Shown piece after piece: positions 7,291 through 13,843 of a stretch of 21,346 nucleotides of DNA. The position numbers were made by a program, and so were the translations under genes. The notes under the pieces are model-generated. The model searched no databases, was not told the origin of the DNA, and saw only the letters and a list, made by a program, of their open reading frames with translations. Source of the DNA: an uncultured Collinsella sp. GTDB lineage: Bacteria; Actinomycetota; Coriobacteriia; Coriobacteriales; Coriobacteriaceae. The stretch is from contig CABURG010000014.1 of the NCBI GenBank assembly GCA_902493835.1, forward strand, positions 1 through 21,346, given 5' to 3'. Position 1 is the first letter of the stretch. Every line of letters starts with the position of its first letter.

Positions 7291-8277
7291 ATGCCGATTA
7301 ATGATCCCGAGAAGTCGGAGAATATGCGCAAGTCCATCCGCGTGTATTCCGGTTCCTCCAACCGTCCCCTCGCTCAGAAGATCGCTGAGTACCTTGGGGT
7401 CGAGCTTTCGGGCCTTACGCTAAAGCAGTTCGCCAACGGTGAGATTTACGCCCGCTACGACGAGACCGTCCGCGGCGCCGACGTCTTCCTGATTCAGTCC
7501 GTGGCCGGCGGCAACGTCAACGACATGCTCATGGAGCTGCTCATCGCCACCGACGCTGCCAAGCGCGCATCCGCCCGCTCCATCACCGCCGTTATCACCC
7601 ACTACGGCTATGCCCGCCAGGACCGCAAGGCCGGCCCGCGCGAGCCCATCACCGCCCGCCTCGTCGCCAACCTGCTCGAGCGCGCCGGCGTCAACCGCAT
7701 CATCACCCTCGACCTGCACCAGGGCCAGATCCAGGGCTTCTTTGATATCCCGGTTAACCACCTGTCCGCACTGCCTCTGTTTGGCCAGTACTACAACGAC
7801 ATGCACTTCGACACCGATAACCTGGTTGTCGTCTCCCCCGACGTGGGTCGTGCCAAGGCCGCCAAGAAGCTGTCCGACATGCTCGGCTGCGACCTGGCCA
7901 TCGCCCACAAGGGCCGTCCGCGCCACAACGCCGCCGAGGTCATGGGCATCATCGGTGACATCAAGGGCAAGATCTGCATCATCAACGACGACATGATCGA
8001 CACCGCTGGCACCCTGTGCGCCAACGTCAAGGAGCTCAAGGCTATGGGCGCTGGCGACATCTACGTCTGCGCCACCCACGGCATCTTCTCCGGTCCGGCC
8101 ATCGAGCGTCTGAACGACGCCCCGATCGTCGAATGCCTCGTCACCGACGCCATTCCCGTCGAGGTCGGCGGCAAGATCAAGACCATCTCGGTCGCCGAGG
8201 AGTTCGCTCAGGCCATCTCCGCCGTTTACCACGAGGAGCCCGTCTCCACGCTCGTCGGCGGCGACTTCGCGCTGTAG
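7291..8277 (+). CDS. prs: Ribose-phosphate pyrophosphokinase (PRPP synthetase)
   Basis: Transfers pyrophosphate from ATP to ribose-5-phosphate to give PRPP, the precursor of purines, pyrimidines, histidine, tryptophan and NAD; cytoplasmic. The 328 residues are a little longer than usual because of an N-terminal extension (MPINDPEKSENM). Conserved parts in order: VYSGSSNRPLAQKIAEYLG, FANGEIYARYDETVRGADVFLIQS, YGYARQDRKAGPREPI with the ATP-binding RQD, DLHQGQIQGFFDIPVNHL, VSPDVGRAKAA, and the ribose-5-phosphate/PRPP loop NDDMIDTAGTL. The start ATG has an AAAGGAGAAGGGTA ribosome site. A second Met at residue 12 is nearer the family's normal start but lacks such a site. The gene is single, between the glmU terminator and its own. 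In many bacteria glmU and prs are adjacent, as here. Confidence 0.97.
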   Translation: MPINDPEKSENMRKSIRVYSGSSNRPLAQKIAEYLGVELSGLTLKQFANGEIYARYDETVRGADVFLIQSVAGGNVNDMLMELLIATDAAKRASARSITAVITHYGYARQDRKAGPREPITARLVANLLERAGVNRIITLDLHQGQIQGFFDIPVNHLSALPLFGQYYNDMHFDTDNLVVVSPDVGRAKAAKKLSDMLGCDLAIAHKGRPRHNAAEVMGIIGDIKGKICIINDDMIDTAGTLCANVKELKAMGAGDIYVCATHGIFSGPAIERLNDAPIVECLVTDAIPVEVGGKIKTISVAEEFAQAISAVYHEEPVSTLVGGDFAL

Positions 8278-8308
8278 TCCAACGCGCATCGCATCATCTT
8301 TGATGCTT

Positions 8309-8343
8309 TTAAAGGGTCGGAAGCTCGCCTCCGGCCCTTTTTC
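8309..8343 (+). terminator. Rho-independent terminator after prs
   Basis: AAAGGGTCGGA (8311-8321) pairs with TCCGGCCCTTT (8330-8340), an 11 bp stem with one G-U pair and an 8-base loop, followed by T5. A small hairpin (GCATCA/TGATGC, 8291-8305) lies between it and the stop codon. Confidence 0.92.
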
Positions 8344-8363
8344 TATCCCTCGCCAACCTTCCC

Positions 8364-8565
8364 TGGACAATTAGTTCAGATACGTATTTTTTAAAGCCCC
8401 AAAGGGCCGTTCGGAGCCTTCTGAGCTCCCCGGCGGATGCCATGCCGCCCAAAGCTCATCGTTTTCGAGTACAACCGCCGCATATTTACCCTCAAATCAC
8501 CCTCGAAGGCCCTTAGAAACGTCTCGAACACCCGCCGCTTTATACGTATCTGAACTAACTGTCCA
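8364..8565. repeat. 202 bp element with 24 bp terminal inverted repeats (copy 1)
   Basis: The outer ends (8364-8387 and 8542-8565) are inverted copies with one mismatch, reading TGGACARTTAGTTCAGATAC and onward to GTAT. The same ends bound the element at 9890-10093, but the interiors do not match. The inside is structured: GGAGC/GCTCC and GGCG/CGCC hairpins can be seen. Open frames inside are short and one runs into the repeat itself, so I do not call a gene. It lies 21 bp after the prs terminator. A further ~160 bp (8567-8728) up to the next gene shows nothing I can name. Confidence 0.85.
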
Positions 8566-8728
8566 GTAGCTATCGTCAACCTTCGCGGCAAAGCTCAATT
8601 TCCTGCAATCCCTTCAACCGATTCCACCGATTTCATAACACCCAGCCGTTCATGGCGCACAGCGCCCCGCTGAGCGAAAAGAACGGTATGGCGGTCGCAT
8701 TCTGCCGCCAACTTAGTACGTTATAGCT

Positions 8729-9856
8729 ATGACGACCGTGATTTCACATCTCTCCGCCCTCCGCGCAATTCGTCGCGCACGACGGGCGTACTCTGCCCTA
8801 CCCTGGGACTCCGTTGATAGCGAACAGCAAGCACATGCCTTGGCTAGCTGCATTCCCAACAATGACGCGATAGACTTTGGCGCACTTTCGATACTCGACG
8901 CCTGGAATGAAGATGATTCCGAACTGCTTGATCTTCTCGTTTCAAGCGAAGACAACAGACGTCCCGACAAGCGACTTCTTCAGCATATTCTCTCCGCTTC
9001 GCTTCCTGAAGGTGCAATTATGCACATCGAGGCCGACATCTACGCAACGTCTCCTGCCATGACAGCCATGCTTTGTTCCAAAAATGAATCAGTCGCCAAA
9101 ACCTTGATGCTTCTCATGGAACTGCTCGGAACCTACTCCCTTCCTCCCGGGGCAACATACCCCATTGCTTATGACGACATCTGGCCCAAGGGCGATGTCT
9201 ACGAAGCGATGGACGACCTCGATTGCCGGGACGACCAGTCGGCGACCGAGCAGCAGAACGAAACCCGCTATGAACAAGCGCACTACAAATGCGAGCCCGC
9301 CACGACCATCGAAGAGCTCGAGGCGGTCGCACGGTTCGCCAAAAGTAGCTCATACGCCTCGTTTCGCACGGCAGTCAAACTCGCCCGAGCTGGATCCGCA
9401 TCCCCAGCCGAATCCCTAATGTTTGCCGTTCTCGGAGCGCCCATGCGCTTTGGCGGATTCGGATGTTGCAGCCTGCCCATGGGAGGCCTGCTACTCAACT
9501 ATCGAATCGACTTCGACACTCTTGCGGTCAACATGTCCTCCGGCATCCCTTACGCCATCTGCGACCTGTATTGCCCGGCAGCCGGAGTCGACAACGAATA
9601 CAACGGAATTGGGCATGAGCTTCAAAACGCTCGCATCCACGATGGCAATCGAAATAATGGCCTCAAGGCAATGGGCATCCACGTCCTGGTTATCAATCGC
9701 GACCAAATGAAAGACCTTGTTGCACTCGAAGCCTTCGCCCAAACGATGCATCGACTCGCAGGAGTCCGATTCCGATATCGCATCAAGGGCTATCGCAAGC
9801 GTCAGGCCGCTTGGCTCAACGCTCTGCGGGCCGGAATCGGCCTTGCGCCGGTCTAA
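8729..9856 (+). CDS. Hypothetical protein, possible DUF559/Vsr-like nuclease fold
   Basis: A 375-residue protein with no firm family name. The N-terminal part (ISHLSALRAIRRAR near residue 5; SPAMTAM...LMLLMELLGTYSL around 107-136) resembles, from memory, a set of uncharacterised coriobacterial proteins. The C-terminal third has spacing typical of DUF559/Vsr-like PD-(D/E)XK nucleases: a helix with Glu (SPAESLMF), then ICDLYCP (Asp), VDNEYNGIGHE (Glu), and DGNRNNGLKAMGIHVLVINRD, like the D-x2-R-x2-L-x3-G tail of that fold. This is analogy, not proof. G+C is visibly lower and codon use looser than in glmU, prs or pth, and no Shine-Dalgarno precedes the ATG, so a leaderless or weakly expressed acquired gene is likely. 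It is bracketed by two related inverted-repeat elements. Confidence 0.75.
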   Translation: MTTVISHLSALRAIRRARRAYSALPWDSVDSEQQAHALASCIPNNDAIDFGALSILDAWNEDDSELLDLLVSSEDNRRPDKRLLQHILSASLPEGAIMHIEADIYATSPAMTAMLCSKNESVAKTLMLLMELLGTYSLPPGATYPIAYDDIWPKGDVYEAMDDLDCRDDQSATEQQNETRYEQAHYKCEPATTIEELEAVARFAKSSSYASFRTAVKLARAGSASPAESLMFAVLGAPMRFGGFGCCSLPMGGLLLNYRIDFDTLAVNMSSGIPYAICDLYCPAAGVDNEYNGIGHELQNARIHDGNRNNGLKAMGIHVLVINRDQMKDLVALEAFAQTMHRLAGVRFRYRIKGYRKRQAAWLNALRAGIGLAPV

Positions 9857-9889
9857 ACGGCGAATCACCCGTGCGCCGTCGAACAGGGC

Positions 9890-10093
9890 TGGACAGTTAG
9901 TTCAAATACGTATAAATAGACACATTGAATTAGGCTGTTTTGCAGCTATCTCTATACCATTCGCCCTATTTGAAAGCGGGGCAGACTTCAAAACAGCGTC
10001 ATATGGACTAACTAAAGTTCCAAAACAACGTATCGGCATTGAATTGAGCAATTCGGGTCCTCAGAACTTATACGTATCTGAACTAACTGTCCA
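9890..10093. repeat. 204 bp element with 25 bp terminal inverted repeats (copy 2)
   Basis: Ends 9890-9914 and 10069-10093 are inverted copies with one mismatch and match the ends of the element at 8364-8565. The interior is unrelated in sequence to that copy but also has dyads: GCTGTTTTG (9934-9942) with CAAAACAGC (9989-9997), and GAATT-GAGC-AATTC (10041-10054). It begins 33 bp after the hypothetical gene. Frames through it encode GQLVQIRI in both copies, which only reflects the shared end. Confidence 0.85.
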
Positions 10094-10207
10094 CCTCGGA
10101 TTTTGACGGCCGTCCAAACGCCCCCAAACAACCTCAATTGCCCTCCATTTGACAGCGGCAACAGGGTCGCTCACCATAACAGGCGACAAATCAACGAAAG
10201 GATGAAC

Positions 10208-10837
10208 ATGGCAGCTGCGCAGCCGCTTAAGATTCGCATGGTTGCCGGACTTGGCAACCCGGGCGAGGAATATGCCGAGACCCGCCACAACGCCGGCTTT
10301 AAGGCGATCGACGAGCTGGCCCGTCAGGCCGGCGTCACGTACTGGAAAAACCAGACCGGCGCCGAGGTCGCGCTCATCAACATCAACGATCCCGAGGAAG
10401 AGGGCGGCAAGCGCCAGATTGTACTGGTCAAGCCGCAGTCGTACATGAACACCTCGGGTGGCCCCATCTCCAAGCTCTGCCGCGAGTACAAGATCAAGGC
10501 CGAGGAGCTACTCGTGATTCACGACGAGCTCGACATTCCCGCCGGCGACGTACGTGTTAAGGTGGGCGGCGGCCACGCCGGCCACAACGGCCTGCGCTCC
10601 ATCATCGACAAGATGGGCAGCCGCGACTTTAGCCGTATCCGCACCGGCATCGGCAATCCTCCCGGCAAGATGGCCGTCGCCGACTACGTTCTTAAGCAGC
10701 TGCGCGCCCGCGAAGCCGAGGATTTCCAGGACACCTGCGCCCGCGCCGCAGATGCCGCCGGTCTGGCCATCGTCCACGGCGTAATCTACGCCCGCGATCA
10801 CGTAAACGGCGCCGCTTCCGCCAACGGCAAGCACTAA
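10208..10837 (+). CDS. pth: Peptidyl-tRNA hydrolase
   Basis: Recycles peptidyl-tRNAs released from stalled ribosomes by cutting the ester bond; essential and cytoplasmic. 209 residues, slightly above the usual ~190-200 because of short extensions at both ends. Signature residues: GLGNPG with N17, catalytic H27 in TRHNAGF, KPQSYMNTSG with N81, D106 in HDELD, and GGGHAGHNGLRSI with N127. An acidic insert (NDPEEEGGKRQ) sits where the family has a short turn. Two ATGs six bases apart are possible (10202, 10208). The AAAGG site at 10197-10201 fits the second, which leaves six bases of spacing. The gene lies alone, between an inverted-repeat element and its own terminator. Confidence 0.96.
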   Translation: MAAAQPLKIRMVAGLGNPGEEYAETRHNAGFKAIDELARQAGVTYWKNQTGAEVALININDPEEEGGKRQIVLVKPQSYMNTSGGPISKLCREYKIKAEELLVIHDELDIPAGDVRVKVGGGHAGHNGLRSIIDKMGSRDFSRIRTGIGNPPGKMAVADYVLKQLRAREAEDFQDTCARAADAAGLAIVHGVIYARDHVNGAASANGKH

Positions 10838-10847
10838 ACCTACTATT

Positions 10848-11027
10848 TAGGGACAGGTTTATTTTGGCAGGTTTTATCTACGGAAACGCCGCGGCAGCCG
10901 CGCCGTAATAAATCCTGTGCCGCCAAACATATACAGCGCCCCAAAGGGGGCCGGCCTCATCACAACCCGAGGCCGGCCCCCTTTGCCGTTTTTCCTGATA
11001 AAACCTGCCAAAATAAACCTGTCCCTA
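10848..11027. repeat. 180 bp stretch bounded by perfect 31 bp inverted repeats
   Basis: Arms 10848-10878 and 10997-11027 are exact inverted copies over 31 bp, starting TAGGGACAGGTTTATTTTGG. A further CCTAC (10839-10843) outside the left arm matches GTAGG (11032-11036) outside the right. The enclosed 118 bp contain the pth terminator near the centre. The left arm begins 11 bp after the pth stop. The GGGACAGG start is shared with repeats at 13544 and 20581. Confidence 0.9.
10943..10993 (+). terminator. Rho-independent terminator after pth
   Basis: AAAGGGGGCCGGCCTC (10943-10958) and GAGGCCGGCCCCCTTT (10969-10984) form a perfect 16 bp stem with a 10-base loop. TTT ends the stem and a T5 run follows a few bases later (10989-10993). 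It lies inside the 31 bp inverted repeats and is symmetrical enough to act in both directions. Confidence 0.88.
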
Positions 11028-11093
11028 TTTGGTAGGTCGAAGTGGATAAACCCTGCTCCCAACCGCCGAAGATACACGTAAGCGACATGCCCA

Positions 11094-11105
11094 TGAGGGT
11101 ATAAT
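11094..11105 (+). promoter_or_regulatory. Probable promoter -10 for nfnAB
   Basis: A consensus TATAAT at 11100-11105 preceded by GAGGG lies 105 bp before nfnA. At the expected -35 position I see only CGTAAG, which is weak. It is the best promoter match in the window. Confidence 0.55.
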
Positions 11106-11110
11106 TTGCA

Positions 11111-11192
11111 CCGTATGTCTGCACAACGCCTGTGCGCGTACGGTTTTATTCGGGCTACCGTCCATTTCCGTGGAGGCACGGTTCGGCAGCCC
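11111..11192 (+). promoter_or_regulatory. Structured leader of nfnAB
   Basis: Two hairpins can be drawn between the -10 box and the ribosome site. CCGTA...GCACA/TGTGC...TACGG spans 11111-11143 and is followed by TTTTATT, giving a terminator-like look. The second has GGGCT (11152-11156) with AGCCC (11188-11192) enclosing CCGT/ACGG and CCA/TGG. A GAGAGGGG ribosome site follows at 11199-11206. No known riboswitch class was recognised. Confidence 0.35.
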
Positions 11193-11210
11193 TAACAAGA
11201 GAGGGGTTCT

Positions 11211-12050
11211 ATGTATAAGATCCTGGAGAAGACGCAGTTCTCGGAGAAGGTGTTCAAGTTCCGCATCGAGGCGCCTGCAATCGCCAAGCATGCGCACGCT
11301 GGACAGTTCCTCATGGTCCGCGCCAACGAGACGGGCGAGCGCGTCCCGTTTACCCTGGCCGGCTGGAACGGTGACGAGGGCTGGGTCGAGTTCATCTTCA
11401 TGGTGATCGGCAAGACCACCGAGATGCTGTCCACCTACGAGGCTGGCGAGTCGCTGCGCGACGTCGTGGGCCCGCTGGGCGTTCCCACCGAGATGGCCGA
11501 GGGCCCCTGCGCCGTCATTGGCGGAGGCGTCGGCCTGGCAATTGCCTTCCCGGTCGCCAAGCACCTGGTCGAGACCGGTCACGAAGTTCACGCCATCATG
11601 GGCGCCCGCACCAAGGACCTCCTGCTCATGGAGGACCAGTTCCGCGAGCTCCTCGACGAGGACGACATCCACATCACCACCGACGACGGTTCCTACGGCG
11701 AGCAGGGCGTTGTCACCGCTCCGCTGGAGCGCCTGCTGCAGGACAAGGCCGTGAGCCAGGTCTTCTGCGTCGGCCCCGTTCCGATGATGAAGTTCTCGAC
11801 CCTCACCGCCCAGAAGTACGACACCCCCATCACCGCGTCGCTCAACCCCATCATGGTTGACGGCACCGGCATGTGCGGCTGCTGCCGCGTCGAGGTGGGC
11901 GGCGTGACCAAGTTCGCTTGCGTCGACGGCCCCGACTTCGATGCCACCCTGGTCGACTGGGATGATCTTCGTGCCCGCCAGGCCGCTTACCGTTCCGAAG
12001 AGGGCGAGTCCCTCAAGGCCTATGAGGAAAAGAGCTGCGCATGCCACTAG
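11211..12050 (+). CDS. nfnA: NfnA: FAD/NAD-binding, [2Fe-2S] subunit of NADH-dependent ferredoxin:NADP oxidoreductase
   Basis: Small subunit of the Nfn electron-bifurcating complex, which balances NADH, NADPH and reduced ferredoxin in anaerobes; often annotated as sulfide dehydrogenase or dihydroorotate-dehydrogenase electron-transfer subunit. 279 residues. The FAD part is near the N-terminus (VPFTLAGW, 45-52), the nucleotide-binding GGGVGLAIAFPVAKHL lies at 104-119, then YGEQGVV, VFCVGPVPMM (184-193) and the cluster-binding segment with C222, C225 and C237. D217 in VDGTGMC is a candidate fourth ligand, as described for NfnA-type proteins. The C-terminal tail KSCACH is cysteine-rich. Its 3' end overlaps nfnB by 10 bp, which indicates coupled translation and a complex. 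Without nfnB it could be mistaken for pyrK, but no other pyrimidine gene lies near. Confidence 0.9.
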   Translation: MYKILEKTQFSEKVFKFRIEAPAIAKHAHAGQFLMVRANETGERVPFTLAGWNGDEGWVEFIFMVIGKTTEMLSTYEAGESLRDVVGPLGVPTEMAEGPCAVIGGGVGLAIAFPVAKHLVETGHEVHAIMGARTKDLLLMEDQFRELLDEDDIHITTDDGSYGEQGVVTAPLERLLQDKAVSQVFCVGPVPMMKFSTLTAQKYDTPITASLNPIMVDGTGMCGCCRVEVGGVTKFACVDGPDFDATLVDWDDLRARQAAYRSEEGESLKAYEEKSCACH

Positions 12051-13450
12051 TTAACGGTCGTTTCGTTGCCGATATGAAGTCGCCCCGCACCCCCGATAAC
12101 GAGGAGCCGGCTGCCGAGCGCGCCTGCGACTTCCGCCCCGTCGACAAGGGCTTCACCGAGGAGATGGCGCTGGCCGAGGCCGAGCGCTGCCTCAACTGCA
12201 AGAAGCCGTTCTGTGTTGAGGGCTGCCCCGTCAACATCAACATCCCCCGCTTTATCGAGCAAATCCGCGAGAAAGACTTTGGCGGCGCCCTCGATACCAT
12301 CCGCGAGGACTCCATGCTTCCCGCTATCTGCGGCCGTGTCTGCCCGCAGGAGAACCAGTGCGAGGGCAAGTGCATCCGTGGTAAGAAGTCCGAGCCCGTG
12401 GCCATCGGCCAGCTCGAGCGCTTCCTGGGTGACCGCCCCGAGCTCGCTTCCACGCCCAAGATGGCTCCCAAGAACGGCAAGAAGGTCGCCGTCGTCGGCT
12501 CCGGCCCGTCCGGCATCACCTGCGCCGGCGAGCTCGCCCGCAACGGCTTTGACGTTACCGTCTTTGAGGCCTTCTTCACCGGTGGCGGTGTGCTGGTCTA
12601 CGGCATCCCCGAGTTCCGTCTGCCCAAGGCGGTCGTCAAGCGCGAGATTGACGGCCTGGAGGACATGGGCGTCAAGTTTGAGTACAACTCCGTCGTGGGC
12701 AACATGGCCACGGCTGAGGAGCTGTTCGAGCAGGGCTTCGACGCCATCTACGTGGCGACCGGCGCTGGCCTGCCCAAGTTCCTCAACGTCCCCGGCGAGA
12801 ACCTGCCCAACGTCTTCTTCGCGAACGAGTACCTCACCCGCGTGAACCTGATGAAGGCCAACAAGTTCCCCGAGTACGACACCCCCACCAAGCACGGCAA
12901 GAACGTCGTCGTCTTTGGTGGCGGCAACGTGGCTATGGACGCCGTCCGTACCGCCAAGCGTCTGGGCGCCGAGCACGCCATCATCGCTTACCGCCGTACC
13001 GAGGACGAGATGCCCTGCCGTCGCGCCGAGCTGCACCATGCTAAGGCCGAGGGCGTCGAGGTTCTGCCGCTCGTTTCCCCGCTCGAGTTTGTCGCTGGCG
13101 AGGACGGCTCCGTGTGTGCCGTCAAGGTCCAGAAGATGGAGCTCGGCGAGCCCGACGAGTCCGGCCGTCGTCGCCCGGTGCCCATCGAGGGCGCCATCGA
13201 AGAGATTCCCTGCGACGTCGCAATCTCGGCTATCGGCACCAACGCCAACCCCTTCGCTGCCAAGATCGGCGGCAAGATGGAGCTCAACAAGTGGGGCTAC
13301 ATCGTCGCTGACGAGGAGACCGGTCAGACCACCGATCCCCGCATCTGGGCCGGCGGCGACATCGTCACCGGTGCCGCTACGGTCATTCTGGCGATGGGCG
13401 CCGGCAAGAAGGCCGCCGCTTCCATCACCAAGAGCCTGCTGGGCGAGTAA
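12041..13450 (+). CDS. nfnB: NfnB / GltA-type NADPH-dependent flavoprotein with two [4Fe-4S] clusters
   Basis: Large subunit of the Nfn complex; the same family is widely annotated as glutamate synthase (NADPH) small subunit, homotetrameric, gltA. 469 residues. The N-terminal ferredoxin-like region has two cysteine sets, C50/C53/C58/C62 and C97/C101/C107/C111. FAD-binding VVGSGPSGITCAGELARNG starts at 151; GGGVLVYGIPEFRLPK follows. The NADPH-binding VFGGGNVAMDAVRTAKRLGAEH and the YRR element for the 2'-phosphate come next, and the flavin-closing AGGDIVTGAATVILAMGAGKKAA lies near the C-terminus. There is no glutamine amidotransferase or large gltB partner here, and the adjacent nfnA makes the Nfn role more likely than glutamate synthesis. 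The ATG lies inside the nfnA tail. A terminator follows 28 bp after the stop. Confidence 0.93.
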   Translation: MPLVNGRFVADMKSPRTPDNEEPAAERACDFRPVDKGFTEEMALAEAERCLNCKKPFCVEGCPVNINIPRFIEQIREKDFGGALDTIREDSMLPAICGRVCPQENQCEGKCIRGKKSEPVAIGQLERFLGDRPELASTPKMAPKNGKKVAVVGSGPSGITCAGELARNGFDVTVFEAFFTGGGVLVYGIPEFRLPKAVVKREIDGLEDMGVKFEYNSVVGNMATAEELFEQGFDAIYVATGAGLPKFLNVPGENLPNVFFANEYLTRVNLMKANKFPEYDTPTKHGKNVVVFGGGNVAMDAVRTAKRLGAEHAIIAYRRTEDEMPCRRAELHHAKAEGVEVLPLVSPLEFVAGEDGSVCAVKVQKMELGEPDESGRRRPVPIEGAIEEIPCDVAISAIGTNANPFAAKIGGKMELNKWGYIVADEETGQTTDPRIWAGGDIVTGAATVILAMGAGKKAAASITKSLLGE

Positions 13451-13478
13451 TCACCCTCAGCGTTAGCCATCAAACGGC

Positions 13479-13517
13479 AAAGTCCCCGTCGAGCACACGC
13501 CCGGCGGGGACTTTTTC
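13479..13517 (+). terminator. Rho-independent terminator after nfnB
   Basis: AAAGTCCCCGTCG (13479-13491) pairs with CGGCGGGGACTTT (13502-13514), a 13 bp stem with one G-U pair and a 10-base loop, followed by T5. Confidence 0.93.
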
Positions 13518-13541
13518 TATGCCGGCCGCCCGATCACCACG

Positions 13542-13570
13542 ATGGGGACAGGCACCTTTGTGGTGGTTGG
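13542..13570. repeat. GGGGACAGGCACCTTTG repeat, copy 1
   Basis: The 25-base stretch from 13544 (GGGGACAGGCACCTTTG then TGGTGGTT) recurs at 20581-20605 with one base changed. The flanking bases form an imperfect hairpin (CACCAC...GTGGTGG). Each copy lies at the outer edge of the palindromic region behind a surface-protein gene. Confidence 0.8.
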
Positions 13571-13590
13571 GGGCCTGGTCGGTCGTTTTG

Positions 13591-13806
13591 TCTCGATCTG
13601 TAACAGTTAGACCCTGTTGAGCCTCGTAGTTGTTACAGATCAAGATATTGTGCGAACATCCGCCTGTTCATCTCAATCTGTAACAGTTAGAGGTCAAATT
13701 CCCCGCTACGTGTTACAGATCGAGACATTAGGTTGGCGGCCGAACAGTTCATCTCAATCTGTAACACCTGGAGCCGTTTTGGGCAGCTTGGTGTTACAGA
13801 TCGAGA
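13591..13806. repeat. Array of three 55 bp palindromic units, ~80 bp period
   Basis: Units 13591-13645, 13671-13725 and 13752-13806 are each exactly 55 bp and begin with TCTCRATCTGTAACA and end with its inverse. Spacers are 25 and 26 bp and both end in GTTCA. The unit middles (~20 bp) differ between units. The array starts 38 bp from the stop of the large surface gene (minus strand), so it would form hairpins in that gene's 3' untranslated RNA. No T-run follows, so a terminator role is open. Confidence 0.9.
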
Positions 13807-13843
13807 TTTTGCTAAAGCCGAGGATGGGCGCTGTCGCCAAAAC

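Noticed and set aside
8391..8591. Small gene within the 202 bp element
   Set aside because: The 66-residue frame runs through the inverted-repeat end and shares only GQLVQIRI with a frame in the other element, which is just the translated repeat.
12041..13450. True glutamate synthase small subunit
   Set aside because: The adjacent overlapping nfnA and the absence of a large glutamate synthase subunit make the Nfn assignment more likely, although the family name gltA is common.
13591..13806. CRISPR-like regular repeats
   Set aside because: The repeated parts are palindromic 55 bp units with variable centres, the spacers are partly alike, there are only three units, and no cas genes are near.
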